The notes below the pieces were generated by a model, which was given only the letters and a program-made list of their open reading frames with translations, was not told where the DNA came from and did no database searches. From NCBI GenBank assembly GCA_017473955.1, contig JAFUIK010000050.1, positions 1 to 42,163 on the forward strand: a DNA stretch of 42,163 nt. The letters run 5' to 3'. The translations under genes were made by a program, and so were the position numbers. Source of the stretch: Ruminococcus sp. GTDB lineage: Bacteria; Bacillota; Clostridia; Oscillospirales; Acutalibacteraceae. Below are positions 8,353 through 16,165 of the stretch, one piece after another. Numbering within the stretch: the first letter of the stretch is position 1; each line of letters begins with the position of its first letter.

Positions 8353-8916
8353 CTATTCTAAGTTATCAATTTCGTCCCAAGAAAGGTCAAGTGATTCAAT
8401 GTAAGAAAACGTGTTATTTTTACTATCACTTTGGTCCCACGTTGGGCCACAGAAAACAACCTGTGTTATTAAATGAGCAGGCATAATTTTTTCTACTTCG
8501 TTTTGTATCCACGCCTGTTCCTTTTGTGAATACGAGCCAAATGCGTTGACATTTACTATATAAAGCGACGGATACTCTTTAAGCTCAAACTGCAAGCCAA
8601 AGCTCTTAAGCGACTCCTTAATCTTTTCAACAGTAAAGGAGCTTTTACAGATGCTTTCTCTGAGCTTTAGCATCTCTCTGCGTTTTTCAACACTCAAATC
8701 ATCTCTGACATCGCCGATAATTAACTCACGCTGAGACAACCCGTAGCTACTCGCTGTGTCAATGAAGCACTCATCAAGCATAGTACACAGCTCATCATTA
8801 AGCTCATCAAGCACCATCGCGTACACCTTAAGCTCGTTAGATATATTCGTGCCCTCAAAGTCATACAAAGAAAGCGGTGTCAACGCATTTTTCATCGAAA
8901 CATATGTATCGCTCAT
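8353..8916 (-). CDS. Phage tail protein I / YmfQ-XkdU-like baseplate protein
   Basis: This 187-residue protein has the YmfQ/XkdU plan: an N-terminal helical segment with LDELNDELCTMLDECFIDTASSYGL, the conserved EKRREMLKLRESI helix, and a C-terminal alpha/beta domain ending PAHLITQVVFC. In contractile phages this protein joins baseplate wedge and fibre. Its ATG overlaps the stop of the baseplate J gene by 4 nt (ATGA), so translation is coupled. SD AGGTGA precedes it. The position between J and the fibre is the canonical one. Confidence 0.8.
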   Translation of the reverse strand: MSDTYVSMKNALTPLSLYDFEGTNISNELKVYAMVLDELNDELCTMLDECFIDTASSYGLSQRELIIGDVRDDLSVEKRREMLKLRESICKSSFTVEKIKESLKSFGLQFELKEYPSLYIVNVNAFGSYSQKEQAWIQNEVEKIMPAHLITQVVFCGPTWDQSDSKNNTFSYIESLDLSWDEIDNLE

Positions 8917-9986
8917 CGTGTCACCTGCCTGATATCAAGGCTTGACAGCTCGCAGTACTCGTTTTTATCAGGGAAAACATCGTTGCAAAAAGCATCAAGA
9001 AACTCGTAGTTTTTAACACCCTCGGTGTGGTAAATCAGCTCACCCATTTCACAAAGGAGGGCAGGTTCTCCGACACCGAGCGAGTTGATGTATTGTGTGA
9101 GCTTTTCAGTAATGACCGCACTAACCTCATCAAAGCTGTAACCATCCTTGACACAAAGATTGAAGTTGAAGCTTACCTTAAGTGCAAGTGCATAAAGCAC
9201 CAGAATATCTACGTTAAGCTCTCTGTTTTCGTCAAGCAAAGCCTGAACCGTACCGATGTGGTCTCTATTAACACTTGCGTCGTCACCTTTACCACAGATG
9301 TAAACATTCAGCGTGCCCGCTCCTCGCTCCTGCGGTACAACAGAGGCTGAGTACACACCCGGTACAGACTCGGCAAGTCGCTTGTAATACACAGCGTTCG
9401 TACCGTTTGAAATATCACGGTAGCTATAGAGCACACGTTCTCTTAATTCCTCATCACTTTCTTCATCACTTCCACCCTTAAACGCCTTAGTATTTACAAC
9501 CTTAGTAACACCTGCAGGTGGAGTAACCAATACAGTAATAGTGTGAGAAAGCACATTGTATGAAGCTCCGCCCTCAATTGCTGTCGCTGACACAGTAGCA
9601 CTACCTGTGTTGGGAAGAATAGTGACGGTTTCGTCCGTTACAAACTGTCTTATCGCAGGGCCTGCTGTTGAAACTACAGTTCCCTTTTCAATTATAACCT
9701 CGCTGTCTGTCACGTCATTTCTGTAAAATGTAACCTCACCTGTTGATTTTTTTGACTCTTTACGATACAGACCACGCGTGAGAGCGTGTTTGTCAAGATA
9801 CTCACCACTTGCACTGGACAAAAACATCTGTCGCTTCAAAAATTCAGTTGCTACCACACTGTTGTATATTTCGCCCGCAAGCACCTTAAGTCTTATCATA
9901 ATGTCAGACTCCCTGTTTATCGAAAAGCCTGACAGCTCCTCGTATTTTTCAACCATCCTGTTAAGTATTTCATCATAACTGCTCAT
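8913..9986 (-). CDS. Baseplate J-like protein (gp47 / XkdT family)
   Basis: The 357-residue length suits the Mu gp47/XkdT family of baseplate wedge proteins. Recognisable parts are the N-terminal helical region ending LDKHALTRGLYRKES, the beta-rich middle (KGTVVSTAGPAIRQFVTDE, AIEGGASYNVLSHTI), the family signature FKGGSDEESDEELRERVLYSY near residues 169-189, and VPGVYSASVVPQERGAGTLNVYI. SD GGAGGTGAA precedes the ATG at 9986. The start overlaps the end of the gp25-like gene by 14 nt. Confidence 0.92.
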   Translation of the reverse strand: MSSYDEILNRMVEKYEELSGFSINRESDIMIRLKVLAGEIYNSVVATEFLKRQMFLSSASGEYLDKHALTRGLYRKESKKSTGEVTFYRNDVTDSEVIIEKGTVVSTAGPAIRQFVTDETVTILPNTGSATVSATAIEGGASYNVLSHTITVLVTPPAGVTKVVNTKAFKGGSDEESDEELRERVLYSYRDISNGTNAVYYKRLAESVPGVYSASVVPQERGAGTLNVYICGKGDDASVNRDHIGTVQALLDENRELNVDILVLYALALKVSFNFNLCVKDGYSFDEVSAVITEKLTQYINSLGVGEPALLCEMGELIYHTEGVKNYEFLDAFCNDVFPDKNEYCELSSLDIRQVTR

Positions 9987-10326
9987 TTACATTCACCTCC
10001 GTTGTGATTATGTCTATGCCGTTTACTATTTCAAGTACAGCATATAGTTTACCCTCTTTTTCATACACGTCAGTAACCCTTAAATCAGTATAGGGTATAT
10101 CAATGGTAGCTTCCTTGAATATCATAGAAAGCTTTTCCTTGAGTCTTTGGTCCTCTTTGTCAAAAACAGTGCTGTCAACACCCAAATCCCTGTCATAAGG
10201 AAAGCTGCCCTTTGTCACGCAACAGGCTATTTTTATGCGTTGACAAAGCTCCTCAAGCGAATCTATGTAGCACATCTGTCCACCGCTCAAAATAAGCGTG
10301 TCTTTGTTCTCAATTTTTATGTCCAT
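9973..10326 (-). CDS. gp25-like / XkdS-type baseplate protein (DUF2634-like)
   Basis: This 117-residue protein shows the gp25/W family pattern: an N-terminal beta pair, LEELCQRIKIACCVTKGSFPYDRDLGVD with the family's helix-turn-Gly/Asp segment, and C-terminal strands ITTEVNVNEQL. The family links sheath or wedge to the hub. The start is the ATG at 10326 after GGAAAGGTG. A longer in-frame extension to 10401 would overlap the spike gene and has no SD. It lies 2 bp after the stop of the spike-like gene. Confidence 0.75.
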   Translation of the reverse strand: MDIKIENKDTLILSGGQMCYIDSLEELCQRIKIACCVTKGSFPYDRDLGVDSTVFDKEDQRLKEKLSMIFKEATIDIPYTDLRVTDVYEKEGKLYAVLEIVNGIDIITTEVNVNEQL

Positions 10327-10328
10327 AA

Positions 10329-10664
10329 TTAAAACACCTTTCCGTTTATTACTACCGAGCCATCGTTTTTTAAAACAATCTTTGCCCCGCCTTTTGAGCA
10401 CAGCATCAGCTCTCCCGAGGAAAGCTCGTGTTCCTCATTTGACACAACCCCGATGCTTACATAAGAGCCGTTGACAGGAACGACCAGTGACTCCTCACCC
10501 ACAGGCGGATTGTAGTACACGCCGAACGGAGCAACAATAGGCACATTTCTGTGTTCAAAAGCCGAGTTAACATTAACGCTGTTTGTGTCTGTAGATGTAA
10601 CATCGCCTTTTGAAGCAACCGCACTTTTCAGCGAATTTTTAGTTATGTAATCAAGTAACCACAT
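10329..10664 (-). CDS. Baseplate spike / gp45-gpV-like protein
   Basis: The 111-residue protein reads like the Mu gp45/XkdR family of baseplate spike proteins: VPIVAPFGVYYNPPVGEES, a loop with VPVNGSYVSIGVV, then SGELMLCSKGGAKIVLKNDG and VVINGKVF. The GE-x-x-L-x-S-x-GG-x-I-x-L-x-x-DG strand pattern is the start of a triple-stranded beta-helix. It is short and ends soon after the first helix turn, so the spike would be stubby. SD AGGCTAGT precedes the ATG. It sits 1 bp downstream of the hub gene. Confidence 0.65.
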   Translation of the reverse strand: MWLLDYITKNSLKSAVASKGDVTSTDTNSVNVNSAFEHRNVPIVAPFGVYYNPPVGEESLVVPVNGSYVSIGVVSNEEHELSSGELMLCSKGGAKIVLKNDGSVVINGKVF

Positions 10665-10665
10665 A

Positions 10666-11601
10666 CTAGCCTCCCTTTCTCTTAAGCGACACCACGGTGT
10701 ACTCGCCTTTGTCGCTTAGGCTGTATCTCAAAGCACTGACATAGAGCTTGTCCGTATCACCGTAAACACTGTCACAAACTCTGGCGTTTCTGTTGAGAAT
10801 GTTAAGGTGTCTGCCCATACACGAAAGCGACAGAACAAATGCTTTTTTCTTGCTGTTGTCAATCATTTTCTGTGCATACACTGCAGGGGTGTCGGTTTTA
10901 TACGCATCAAGGTAACGCTGACGCGTTATCCCACGACTTTGAGCACCGACGTTAACAACTTGTGTATCATAGCCTGTCCTGTTTAAAAGCTTTATTTTAA
11001 CCGATGATATTTCGTCACAGCGTCTTATATTTTCAGAATAGCTAAAGTAGTTGATGCCCTGTGTGTTATCAGAAAACAAAAGCGGTTCGCCTTCTTTTTC
11101 ATCAGGAAAACACAGCTCTCCTTTTTCGTTAACCCTGACACTGCCTCCAAATGCTTTTTTTGAAAAATTCTGCACCGTGTTGTAGTCACTGTCACCCTTT
11201 AAAACAAGCAAAGTACCGAAAAACGCCTTCGAGCTTTCCTCCTTCAGCTTTATTCCAAGGGGTGAAAGATGCCTGTTATAAATCATATTTACGCTCGGAT
11301 TTGTGTAGCCTATCGGCATACTTTCGTTATCCAGTAAAAGAGCTGCTAACGAGCGTGCAACAATATTCACATACTCGCCCTTTATATCCTTGATGAGTTG
11401 CTGTTCATCTATAACCCCTGTAAACACAATTTCGTCATCGCTGTACACCACAACACTCTTGAGCTCGTCACACTCAAAGTACGAAAACTTCGCTTTCATA
11501 TCATCAGCAGGCACATCCTCCTCAATGTTAATGCTCAGCGAAATAACATCAGTTACACTAATCTCGTTATCGTTAATATCCGTAAAAACAAACCTTAGCA
11601 A
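10666..11601 (-). CDS. Baseplate hub protein (XkdQ / gpD-like)
   Basis: This 311-residue protein has the hub layout: an N-terminal beta-barrel (MLRFVFTDINDNEISVTDVI, VVYSDDEIVFTGVIDEQQL), a middle domain with ARSLAALLLDNESMP, a VRVNEKGELCF strand pair, and a C-terminal barrel (VCDSVYGDTDKLYVSALRYSLSDKGEYTVVSLK). Hubs cap the tail tube and hold the spike. It starts at a TTG (11601) that overlaps the LysM-gene stop codon by 7 nt. The SD GGGGGAGG lies about 10 nt upstream, inside that gene. The position after the LysM gene matches PBSX xkdP-xkdQ order. Confidence 0.8.
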   Translation of the reverse strand: MLRFVFTDINDNEISVTDVISLSINIEEDVPADDMKAKFSYFECDELKSVVVYSDDEIVFTGVIDEQQLIKDIKGEYVNIVARSLAALLLDNESMPIGYTNPSVNMIYNRHLSPLGIKLKEESSKAFFGTLLVLKGDSDYNTVQNFSKKAFGGSVRVNEKGELCFPDEKEGEPLLFSDNTQGINYFSYSENIRRCDEISSVKIKLLNRTGYDTQVVNVGAQSRGITRQRYLDAYKTDTPAVYAQKMIDNSKKKAFVLSLSCMGRHLNILNRNARVCDSVYGDTDKLYVSALRYSLSDKGEYTVVSLKRKGG

Positions 11602-12113
11602 ATCTTCACGACCTCCCCCGCTTTAATGTCGCCTATAAACATAATGTGGGGATTAAGCTCTACTAAGCTTTCTATGTCAACAGAATTTTCATACGCTATG
11701 TCCCACAGCGTTTTTGTGCCGTCTGCAACAACTGTTTTTTTGACCTTAGTCAAAGGCTCTCTGTCTTTTGTCTGGGTAAACGTAAACTCGTATGTAATAA
11801 CGCCGGGTTTATCGTCAGCTAGCATTTTAAGGCTCTCAAAGCAAGCGTACATCGGAGATAGGGAAGGCAGGCACAGTATGCCTGTGCCGCCTTTTTCAAA
11901 AATTGAGTTAAGCTTTTTGTACTGTTCAAGGCAATCTTCTCCGTATAATTCGCCAACTCCCTTAATGGTAATAAGCTTGTTTGAAAAGCTCTGCAGCATC
12001 TCCCTGAAATACGGAACTGAAAATTTCACAACCGTTTTGTCACAGATAACAGAGAGCTCTTTGGGGTTATGGTGCCATGTATAGCCCATAAATCTCATTG
12101 GTACAGGCCTCAT
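11595..12113 (-). CDS. LysM-domain tail/baseplate protein (XkdP-like)
   Basis: This 172-residue protein starts MRPVPMRFMGYTWHHNPKEL, the usual opening of XkdP-type proteins. A C-terminal LysM motif follows at about residues 128-172 (VADGTKTLWDIAYENSVDIESL...NPHI...IKAGEVVKI). In contractile phages this protein sits near the hub and may contact peptidoglycan. Its ATG overlaps the stop of the 51-residue gene upstream by 4 nt (ATGA), with SD GAGGTGG. Confidence 0.82.
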   Translation of the reverse strand: MRPVPMRFMGYTWHHNPKELSVICDKTVVKFSVPYFREMLQSFSNKLITIKGVGELYGEDCLEQYKKLNSIFEKGGTGILCLPSLSPMYACFESLKMLADDKPGVITYEFTFTQTKDREPLTKVKKTVVADGTKTLWDIAYENSVDIESLVELNPHIMFIGDIKAGEVVKIC

Positions 12114-12265
12114 ACCGCACCCACCTCGCTCTCCTCTAAAAAAGCTCTATTGTATCGCCTTGAATCTCTCTCAAACTCATCAGACAAAGTGCTGAGGTAC
12201 TCGCTGTTGTGGTCTTCGTTATTTAACATTTCGGGTATCATACCCTGTGTTTTTTCATCAGTCAT
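12110..12265 (-). CDS. 51-residue phage protein in the tape-measure position
   Basis: This small gene starts with ATG at 12265 after a strong SD (GGAGG). Its first codons overlap the 3' end of the tube-like gene by 8 nt, and its stop overlaps the LysM-gene ATG by 4 nt (ATGA). Coupling on both sides argues it is a real gene. The product begins MTDEKTQGMIPEMLNN, is hydrophilic and charged, and has the helical middle EYLSTLSDEFERDSRRYNRAF. No family is recognised. Related phages place the tape-measure chaperone and the very large tape measure exactly here. Whether this is a remnant chaperone, a miniature tape measure or something new cannot be told from the sequence. Confidence 0.75.
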   Translation of the reverse strand: MTDEKTQGMIPEMLNNEDHNSEYLSTLSDEFERDSRRYNRAFLEESEVGAV

Positions 12266-12638
12266 ATACTACCTCCATCACCTTAAGCTCAGTTGATACA
12301 ATAACGTACCTGTCCGACACTGGCTTATCCGGATTTACATCCTTCTGCTTTTTAATGAGGCGACAATTTTTGTAAACGTATTTCATATCAGACAGCACAA
12401 CGCTTAATTCAAATGGTTCATTCGGAAAAACCGATGAATCAAGGTGACTAAGCGAAGTGACAGCTAACTCGTATCGCGTTTTAAGCGGTAGCTCCGTAAC
12501 ATATGCTTCACTTAGAAATTCAGAGATAGGATAGCTGTCAGTTATTTCTTTTGCAGAAAAATCAGTAACAAAACACAGCATCTCATCATTCACAAAAAGC
12601 TCAACATCCTTGCCCCTTGTTACTCTCAGCGTGTTCAT
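12258..12638 (-). CDS. Putative tail-tube-like protein
   Basis: This 126-residue protein is beta-rich. Its opening TRGKDVELFVNDEMLCFVTDF resembles the GKEGRLFLDGEEM-type start of XkdM-like tail tube proteins, and its size suits a tube subunit. A conserved-looking LSVVLSDMKYVYKNCRL strand pair follows. The assignment rests on this weak similarity and on position, between a terminator-like protein and the LysM gene. It overlaps the upstream gene by 4 nt (ATGA), with SD GGAGGTGG. It could instead be a head-tail connector. Confidence 0.45.
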   Translation of the reverse strand: MNTLRVTRGKDVELFVNDEMLCFVTDFSAKEITDSYPISEFLSEAYVTELPLKTRYELAVTSLSHLDSSVFPNEPFELSVVLSDMKYVYKNCRLIKKQKDVNPDKPVSDRYVIVSTELKVMEVVYD

Positions 12639-13072
12639 ATCGCCACCTCCTCATAAACACAGAACGAAAGTGTTGCGACAACGTCGCGGTACACGGTGTT
12701 CGCGTCATTATCAAAGGCTATCGACGAGATTTTAACGTCCTCACAAACACCCATAGTGTCCGACTTTTCAATAGCATCAGACAAATCACAGCAAAGAGAT
12801 AACAAGCCGTCGCCACCGTCATTTTTAGGAGCGTACACCCTGAATTTCACTGTGGCTGTCTGCACCATTCCCTTGAGGTTGTCACCCACCGACTCCCCCA
12901 CAAAATTTGTGCCGACGCTCAAATCAAGCGTTGACACTGCTATAAGATAGCCTTCAAGCGGGTCAGGGTGCTCAACTGATGAAAAGCCTTTTACAAAGGT
13001 GAGGCTCTTTAATCTTTCGTCTTGTTTTATCCTACGCACAAGTCCGTTAATGCTCTTATCAATCTGTTTCAT
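12635..13072 (-). CDS. Putative tail terminator / tail completion protein
   Basis: This 145-residue protein has the alpha/beta layout of tail-completion proteins: an N-terminal helix (IDKSINGLVRRIKQ), a beta segment EGYLIAVSTLDL, the strand ATVKFRVYAP followed by a Gly-rich loop, then a helix (LLSLCCDLSDAIEKS) and a final strand pair ending DVVATLSFCVYEE. The start is the ATG at 13072, eight bases after AAGGCG; an ATG at 13078 is too close to it. It overlaps the end of the preceding gene. The family is inferred from shape and order. Confidence 0.55.
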   Translation of the reverse strand: MKQIDKSINGLVRRIKQDERLKSLTFVKGFSSVEHPDPLEGYLIAVSTLDLSVGTNFVGESVGDNLKGMVQTATVKFRVYAPKNDGGDGLLSLCCDLSDAIEKSDTMGVCEDVKISSIAFDNDANTVYRDVVATLSFCVYEEVAI

Positions 13073-13418
13073 AGTCATCACGCCTTTGCTCTTTGTACGG
13101 TGCAAGCACCGCCCATACATACAACGCCTTGTCTAAAAACTCGAAGGTTTCGCTTGTATGTACAACATATTTTTTCCCGTTACAAGAAATTATTGCATTA
13201 TCTGTTCTTGAAAATTCATTATCAGCCTGACCGATATACAGGTAATATCTTCCGTCAGTAAAGCCACCCAAGGCTACAGCTCTGTCCCTGTAAACGCTTG
13301 ATTTATATCTCAAAGGTTGAACGAAAGCCTTAGTTTTTGTTACCGTTTCGCCTCTTTGTATTGTGACCTTACTGCCGTAGCTTTCTATCATTTGCTTAAC
13401 ATTAGTGTGAAAGCTCAT
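13059..13418 (-). CDS. Putative head closure / minor structural protein
   Basis: This 119-residue protein lies between the connector-like protein and the tail-terminator-like protein. It is beta-rich (KVTIQRGETVTKTKAFVQPL, DGRYYLYIGQAD, NAIISCNGKKYVVHTSETF), consistent with head-closure or head-tail joining proteins. The ATG at 13418 lies 7 nt after AGAGGG and is preferred to an in-frame GTG at 13424, which overlaps the upstream stop. No exact family is recognised. Confidence 0.55.
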   Translation of the reverse strand: MSFHTNVKQMIESYGSKVTIQRGETVTKTKAFVQPLRYKSSVYRDRAVALGGFTDGRYYLYIGQADNEFSRTDNAIISCNGKKYVVHTSETFEFLDKALYVWAVLAPYKEQRRDDYETD

Positions 13419-13420
13419 AC

Positions 13421-13777
13421 TCACACCCTCTTAAAGCAAAAATCGTCGAAATCTATTATGTCAGCAATTGCGATTTTCTCCTGTTGCCACATTATATGTG
13501 CTTTATCGCTGATACTTTCCGACTGAGTGATTTCGATGTCACCTGCTTTGAACTTGCTTGTTGTGCTGATAAGACTATAAAGCGAGTATTTATAGTAAGC
13601 ATAAACCGCACACGCGTTTACCAGACGCGTGTATTTGTAGTCAGGTAGCTTTGATACATCAACCATACTCTCAAAATATTTTATGCAGTCAACGATAATA
13701 AAAATCCATTTAGAAATATCTTCTTGCTCAAGTCCTGACACAAGAGCAAATCTGTCGATAACTTCCTTAATACTCAA
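13421..13777 (-). CDS. Putative head-tail connector (gp6-like adaptor)
   Basis: This 118-residue, mostly helical protein follows the major capsid gene, the usual place of gp6/gp15-type adaptors that sit on the portal ring. Helices include IKEVIDRFALVSGL, ISKWIFIIVDCIKYFESM and RLVNACAVYAYYKYSLYSL. The start is a TTG at 13777, eight bases after a perfect AGGAGG that straddles the capsid-gene stop. The family call is by position and helical content. Confidence 0.55.
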   Translation of the reverse strand: MSIKEVIDRFALVSGLEQEDISKWIFIIVDCIKYFESMVDVSKLPDYKYTRLVNACAVYAYYKYSLYSLISTTSKFKAGDIEITQSESISDKAHIMWQQEKIAIADIIDFDDFCFKRV

Positions 13778-13791
13778 GTGTCACGCCTCCT

Positions 13792-14802
13792 TTAATATGT
13801 AAGCTCTACGGATGCGTCCTTGAAGATTTTAGCAAAGCCTGCGATACAGCTTACTGTTGCACGCTCAAGCTGTCTGTCAATGAGCTTGTCGTAATCTGTC
13901 ACGATGTCTGTAGCCTTGACCATTTCAAGAGCACAGTTCTTATCAAGACCGATGATGCAGTCATTCTCGAGTGCAGTAGTGTGTAAAAGATTAGCACCCA
14001 GCGGTGTTACCATCTTACCGCTACCGTGGAAGTTTAGACCGGCAGAAGCATCCTTAAGCTCAGGAAGAGCTAAGATTTTCTTCATAGCCTCAGTAGGTGC
14101 TAAAATTGCGTTTAAGTTATATGGAGAGAGCTTAGCCCAAAGTGAAATAAGGTCAGCGTAAGAAATCTCACCTGAATTAGCACACGCAATAGACTCGCAA
14201 GGGTTTGAGTTACCATCGCCCTCAGTAATAACCTTAACCGCATCTTTAAGCTGTGCCCTTGCAATATATGCACCAATCTGCTTTAAGGTTACTGTAAAGA
14301 GGTCAAGTCGCTGGAATCTAAGTGCTTCGTAAGAAGAAACTAACATTCTTCCACGCTTGTGAAGCTTAACAAGGTTTTCGTTAGTCTTAACAACTGTCTG
14401 CGGAATGTACGCACCCTCGTTTACAACAGAAAGCTCCTTGTCCTCTTCCTTTGGGTCAGATGTGATGCTTCTGTAGTCCATACCGTCGATAGTGGTTACT
14501 GTTGCAACGATATCAGAAAGGATGTCTGCTTCCTCCATTCCCTGCTTTACAGCTCTGGCTACATATTCAGGGAAAAGTGCCGCTGAGTTTGAAGTCTGGA
14601 AAAACTTTTCAACAGTGCTTGAGCCCTCGCCTGAAACACGAATGTCAAAACGCTTGAGCTGACGAGAAAACGCGTCTAAGCCCTCAAGAGGAGTTCCAAC
14701 GTAGTTAGCTGATGGGTCTAAACTTTCGAGCACATCTGTTAAGCTCTTCCCCTTTGCCTGATACATACCTTTTTCAAGATTTAAGTTTTCGTATAATGCC
14801 AT
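13792..14802 (-). CDS. Phage major capsid protein (HK97-like fold)
   Basis: The 336-residue product is the expected major capsid protein. The N-terminal arm and E-loop region (SRQLKRFDIRVSGEGSSTVE, FFQTSNSAALFPEYVARAV) precede a P-domain helix (VSSYEALRFQRLDLFTVTL) and an A-domain (YNLNAILAPTEAMKKILALP, TPLGANLLHTTAL). FPEYV followed by ADILSDI is common in this Clostridia-phage capsid group. SD AAAGGACGG precedes the ATG at 14802. Neighbours are the decoration protein and the connector-like gene. Confidence 0.85.
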   Translation of the reverse strand: MALYENLNLEKGMYQAKGKSLTDVLESLDPSANYVGTPLEGLDAFSRQLKRFDIRVSGEGSSTVEKFFQTSNSAALFPEYVARAVKQGMEEADILSDIVATVTTIDGMDYRSITSDPKEEDKELSVVNEGAYIPQTVVKTNENLVKLHKRGRMLVSSYEALRFQRLDLFTVTLKQIGAYIARAQLKDAVKVITEGDGNSNPCESIACANSGEISYADLISLWAKLSPYNLNAILAPTEAMKKILALPELKDASAGLNFHGSGKMVTPLGANLLHTTALENDCIIGLDKNCALEMVKATDIVTDYDKLIDRQLERATVSCIAGFAKIFKDASVELTY

Positions 14803-14834
14803 AAATTAAACCGTCCTTTCAATATTAAATTCTA

Positions 14835-15170
14835 TTAAAGAATAAAACCAACAATGCCGTCGCTGACATTTACAACAAGGTACTCTCTGCCTGAGTCGCT
14901 TGACTTGACCTTATTGTCAGCATCAGCACAGATATTCTGATAGCCTACAGTAAAAACTTCGTCTGTTGGCATTTCGATGTAACCTGAAAGCTGAACAGCC
15001 GCATAGCCGTTTCTAACATTCACAGCAACACCGCAAAAGCTGTCATTTGCTGAGCACTTTTCTACAGTGCCGCTTTCACTCATTTTTACAGGTGTGCCCA
15101 TAACAACGTCGCTTGAGCCTGTCTCAAAAGTTACTACATTTTCGTTATAGCCAGAAAAATTGATATTCAT
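14835..15170 (-). CDS. Putative capsid decoration / stabilising protein
   Basis: This 111-residue all-beta protein sits between scaffold and capsid genes, the place of gpD-like decoration proteins. It shows the repeated pattern GTPVKMSESGTVEKCSANDSF, CGVAVNVRNGYAAVQLSGYIEMP and a closing IVGFIL strand. The FCGVAV and VQLSGY segments recur in small phage head proteins of Clostridia. SD GGAGG precedes the ATG. The function is inferred. Confidence 0.6.
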   Translation of the reverse strand: MNINFSGYNENVVTFETGSSDVVMGTPVKMSESGTVEKCSANDSFCGVAVNVRNGYAAVQLSGYIEMPTDEVFTVGYQNICADADNKVKSSDSGREYLVVNVSDGIVGFIL

Positions 15171-15184
15171 AATTTATACCTCCG

Positions 15185-15538
15185 TTAAATAGTAAACTGA
15201 TTATTATTGTTTTGGTTATTACGCTCACTGCATCTACTGCAGTTAAGCTGAGTTTCAAGAGCCTCGCACTCTGCCTCTTTGGCAAGATAAGAACCGCCGA
15301 GCACCTTAAGCTCCTGTAAGCTCAGTTTTTCCACAATGCCTTTTAGTACATCAACAGGCAATGTCGCATCTTTAACACACATCATCTTAAGCAATGTATC
15401 CTTGAGCTTTTTTCTGTAAGCTCTGCCATCCTGTGCTAAGACTTCAAGCTCCTCAATATAAGAGCAAAGACTCTTTACTTGCTTTTTATCAAGAGTCAAA
15501 TCCTTACCCTTTTTAATACAAGAAAGTAAATCATTCAT
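15185..15538 (-). CDS. Nested in-frame scaffold protein (internal start of the protease gene)
   Basis: Inside the protease gene an in-frame ATG at 15538 (codon 210) is preceded by AAAAGGAG (15548-15555) at a 9-nt gap, as good as any start in the operon. The resulting 117-residue product holds only the C-terminal part. It is Lys/Glu-rich and helical (DKKQVKSLCSYIEELEVLAQ, LQELKVLGGSYLAKEAECEA), as expected of a scaffold. The arrangement mirrors lambda C/Nu3, where a scaffold is made from an internal start in the protease gene. That it is translated is inferred from the SD. Confidence 0.6.
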   Translation of the reverse strand: MNDLLSCIKKGKDLTLDKKQVKSLCSYIEELEVLAQDGRAYRKKLKDTLLKMMCVKDATLPVDVLKGIVEKLSLQELKVLGGSYLAKEAECEALETQLNCSRCSERNNQNNNNQFTI

Positions 15539-16165
15539 AGTAATGTTCTCCTTTTCATCAGTATAGCTTTTTATTACACCTGCGTTTTTTTGGGCAGGTA
15601 CAGCCACAAAGCTGAACTCATAAGCATCAAACGGGTCAACCATCTCGCCGTAGCACAGCTTAGAGTTATACTCTTCACCCTTTTTATGAGTGCAAGAAAG
15701 TGAATTTACGTCATTACCGCAAATTGAGCATAAGGTGCTTTTAACCGCACACCCAACGCTGACTTCCTTTATAATTCCGCTGTCAAGCGAAAGTATAACG
15801 TCTTTGTTACTCTCAGATTTTGGAATGTAAGCTCTCGCTTTTAATCTGAAATAATCGTCACCTGTAGCCGTCTTTTTGCCGTCAACTGCTTCTACCTCAC
15901 AGCTAAAAATTCTTGCTGTCTGGTTTTTAGCACTCATCTGGTGGTCAAAAATTCCTGTCTTGCCGACAAAGAGCTTTTCTAAAGCAAAAAGTGACTCAAC
16001 CGTAAAGCGTTCACAATCTCTGTCGATATCGTTGTCACACAGCACTACCGAAAAAACATAAACCTCATCTGCTTTAAGTTCTCGCCTTGTGTACTGATTT
16101 ATAAGTGCCAATTCTTCGTTTGTAACAGTAGTTTCAGCACTTTTTATTACTAAACCTGTCTTCAT
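15185..16165 (-). CDS. Phage prohead protease fused to scaffold domain
   Basis: This 326-residue protein matches U35-type prohead proteases in residues about 35-200. The catalytic His lies in GIFDHQMSAKN (His74) and the Ser in KEVSVGCAV (Ser136). The C-terminal end of the protease domain reads SFVAVPAQKNAGVI. An inserted Cys/His cluster (CSICGND, SCTH, LCYGEM, residues about 147-172) looks like a zinc-binding knuckle. The C-terminal 117 residues are a scaffold, also made from an internal start. The ATG overlaps the portal stop by 4 nt (ATGA), with SD GGAGGTGA. Confidence 0.82.
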   Translation of the reverse strand: MKTGLVIKSAETTVTNEELALINQYTRRELKADEVYVFSVVLCDNDIDRDCERFTVESLFALEKLFVGKTGIFDHQMSAKNQTARIFSCEVEAVDGKKTATGDDYFRLKARAYIPKSESNKDVILSLDSGIIKEVSVGCAVKSTLCSICGNDVNSLSCTHKKGEEYNSKLCYGEMVDPFDAYEFSFVAVPAQKNAGVIKSYTDEKENITMNDLLSCIKKGKDLTLDKKQVKSLCSYIEELEVLAQDGRAYRKKLKDTLLKMMCVKDATLPVDVLKGIVEKLSLQELKVLGGSYLAKEAECEALETQLNCSRCSERNNQNNNNQFTI

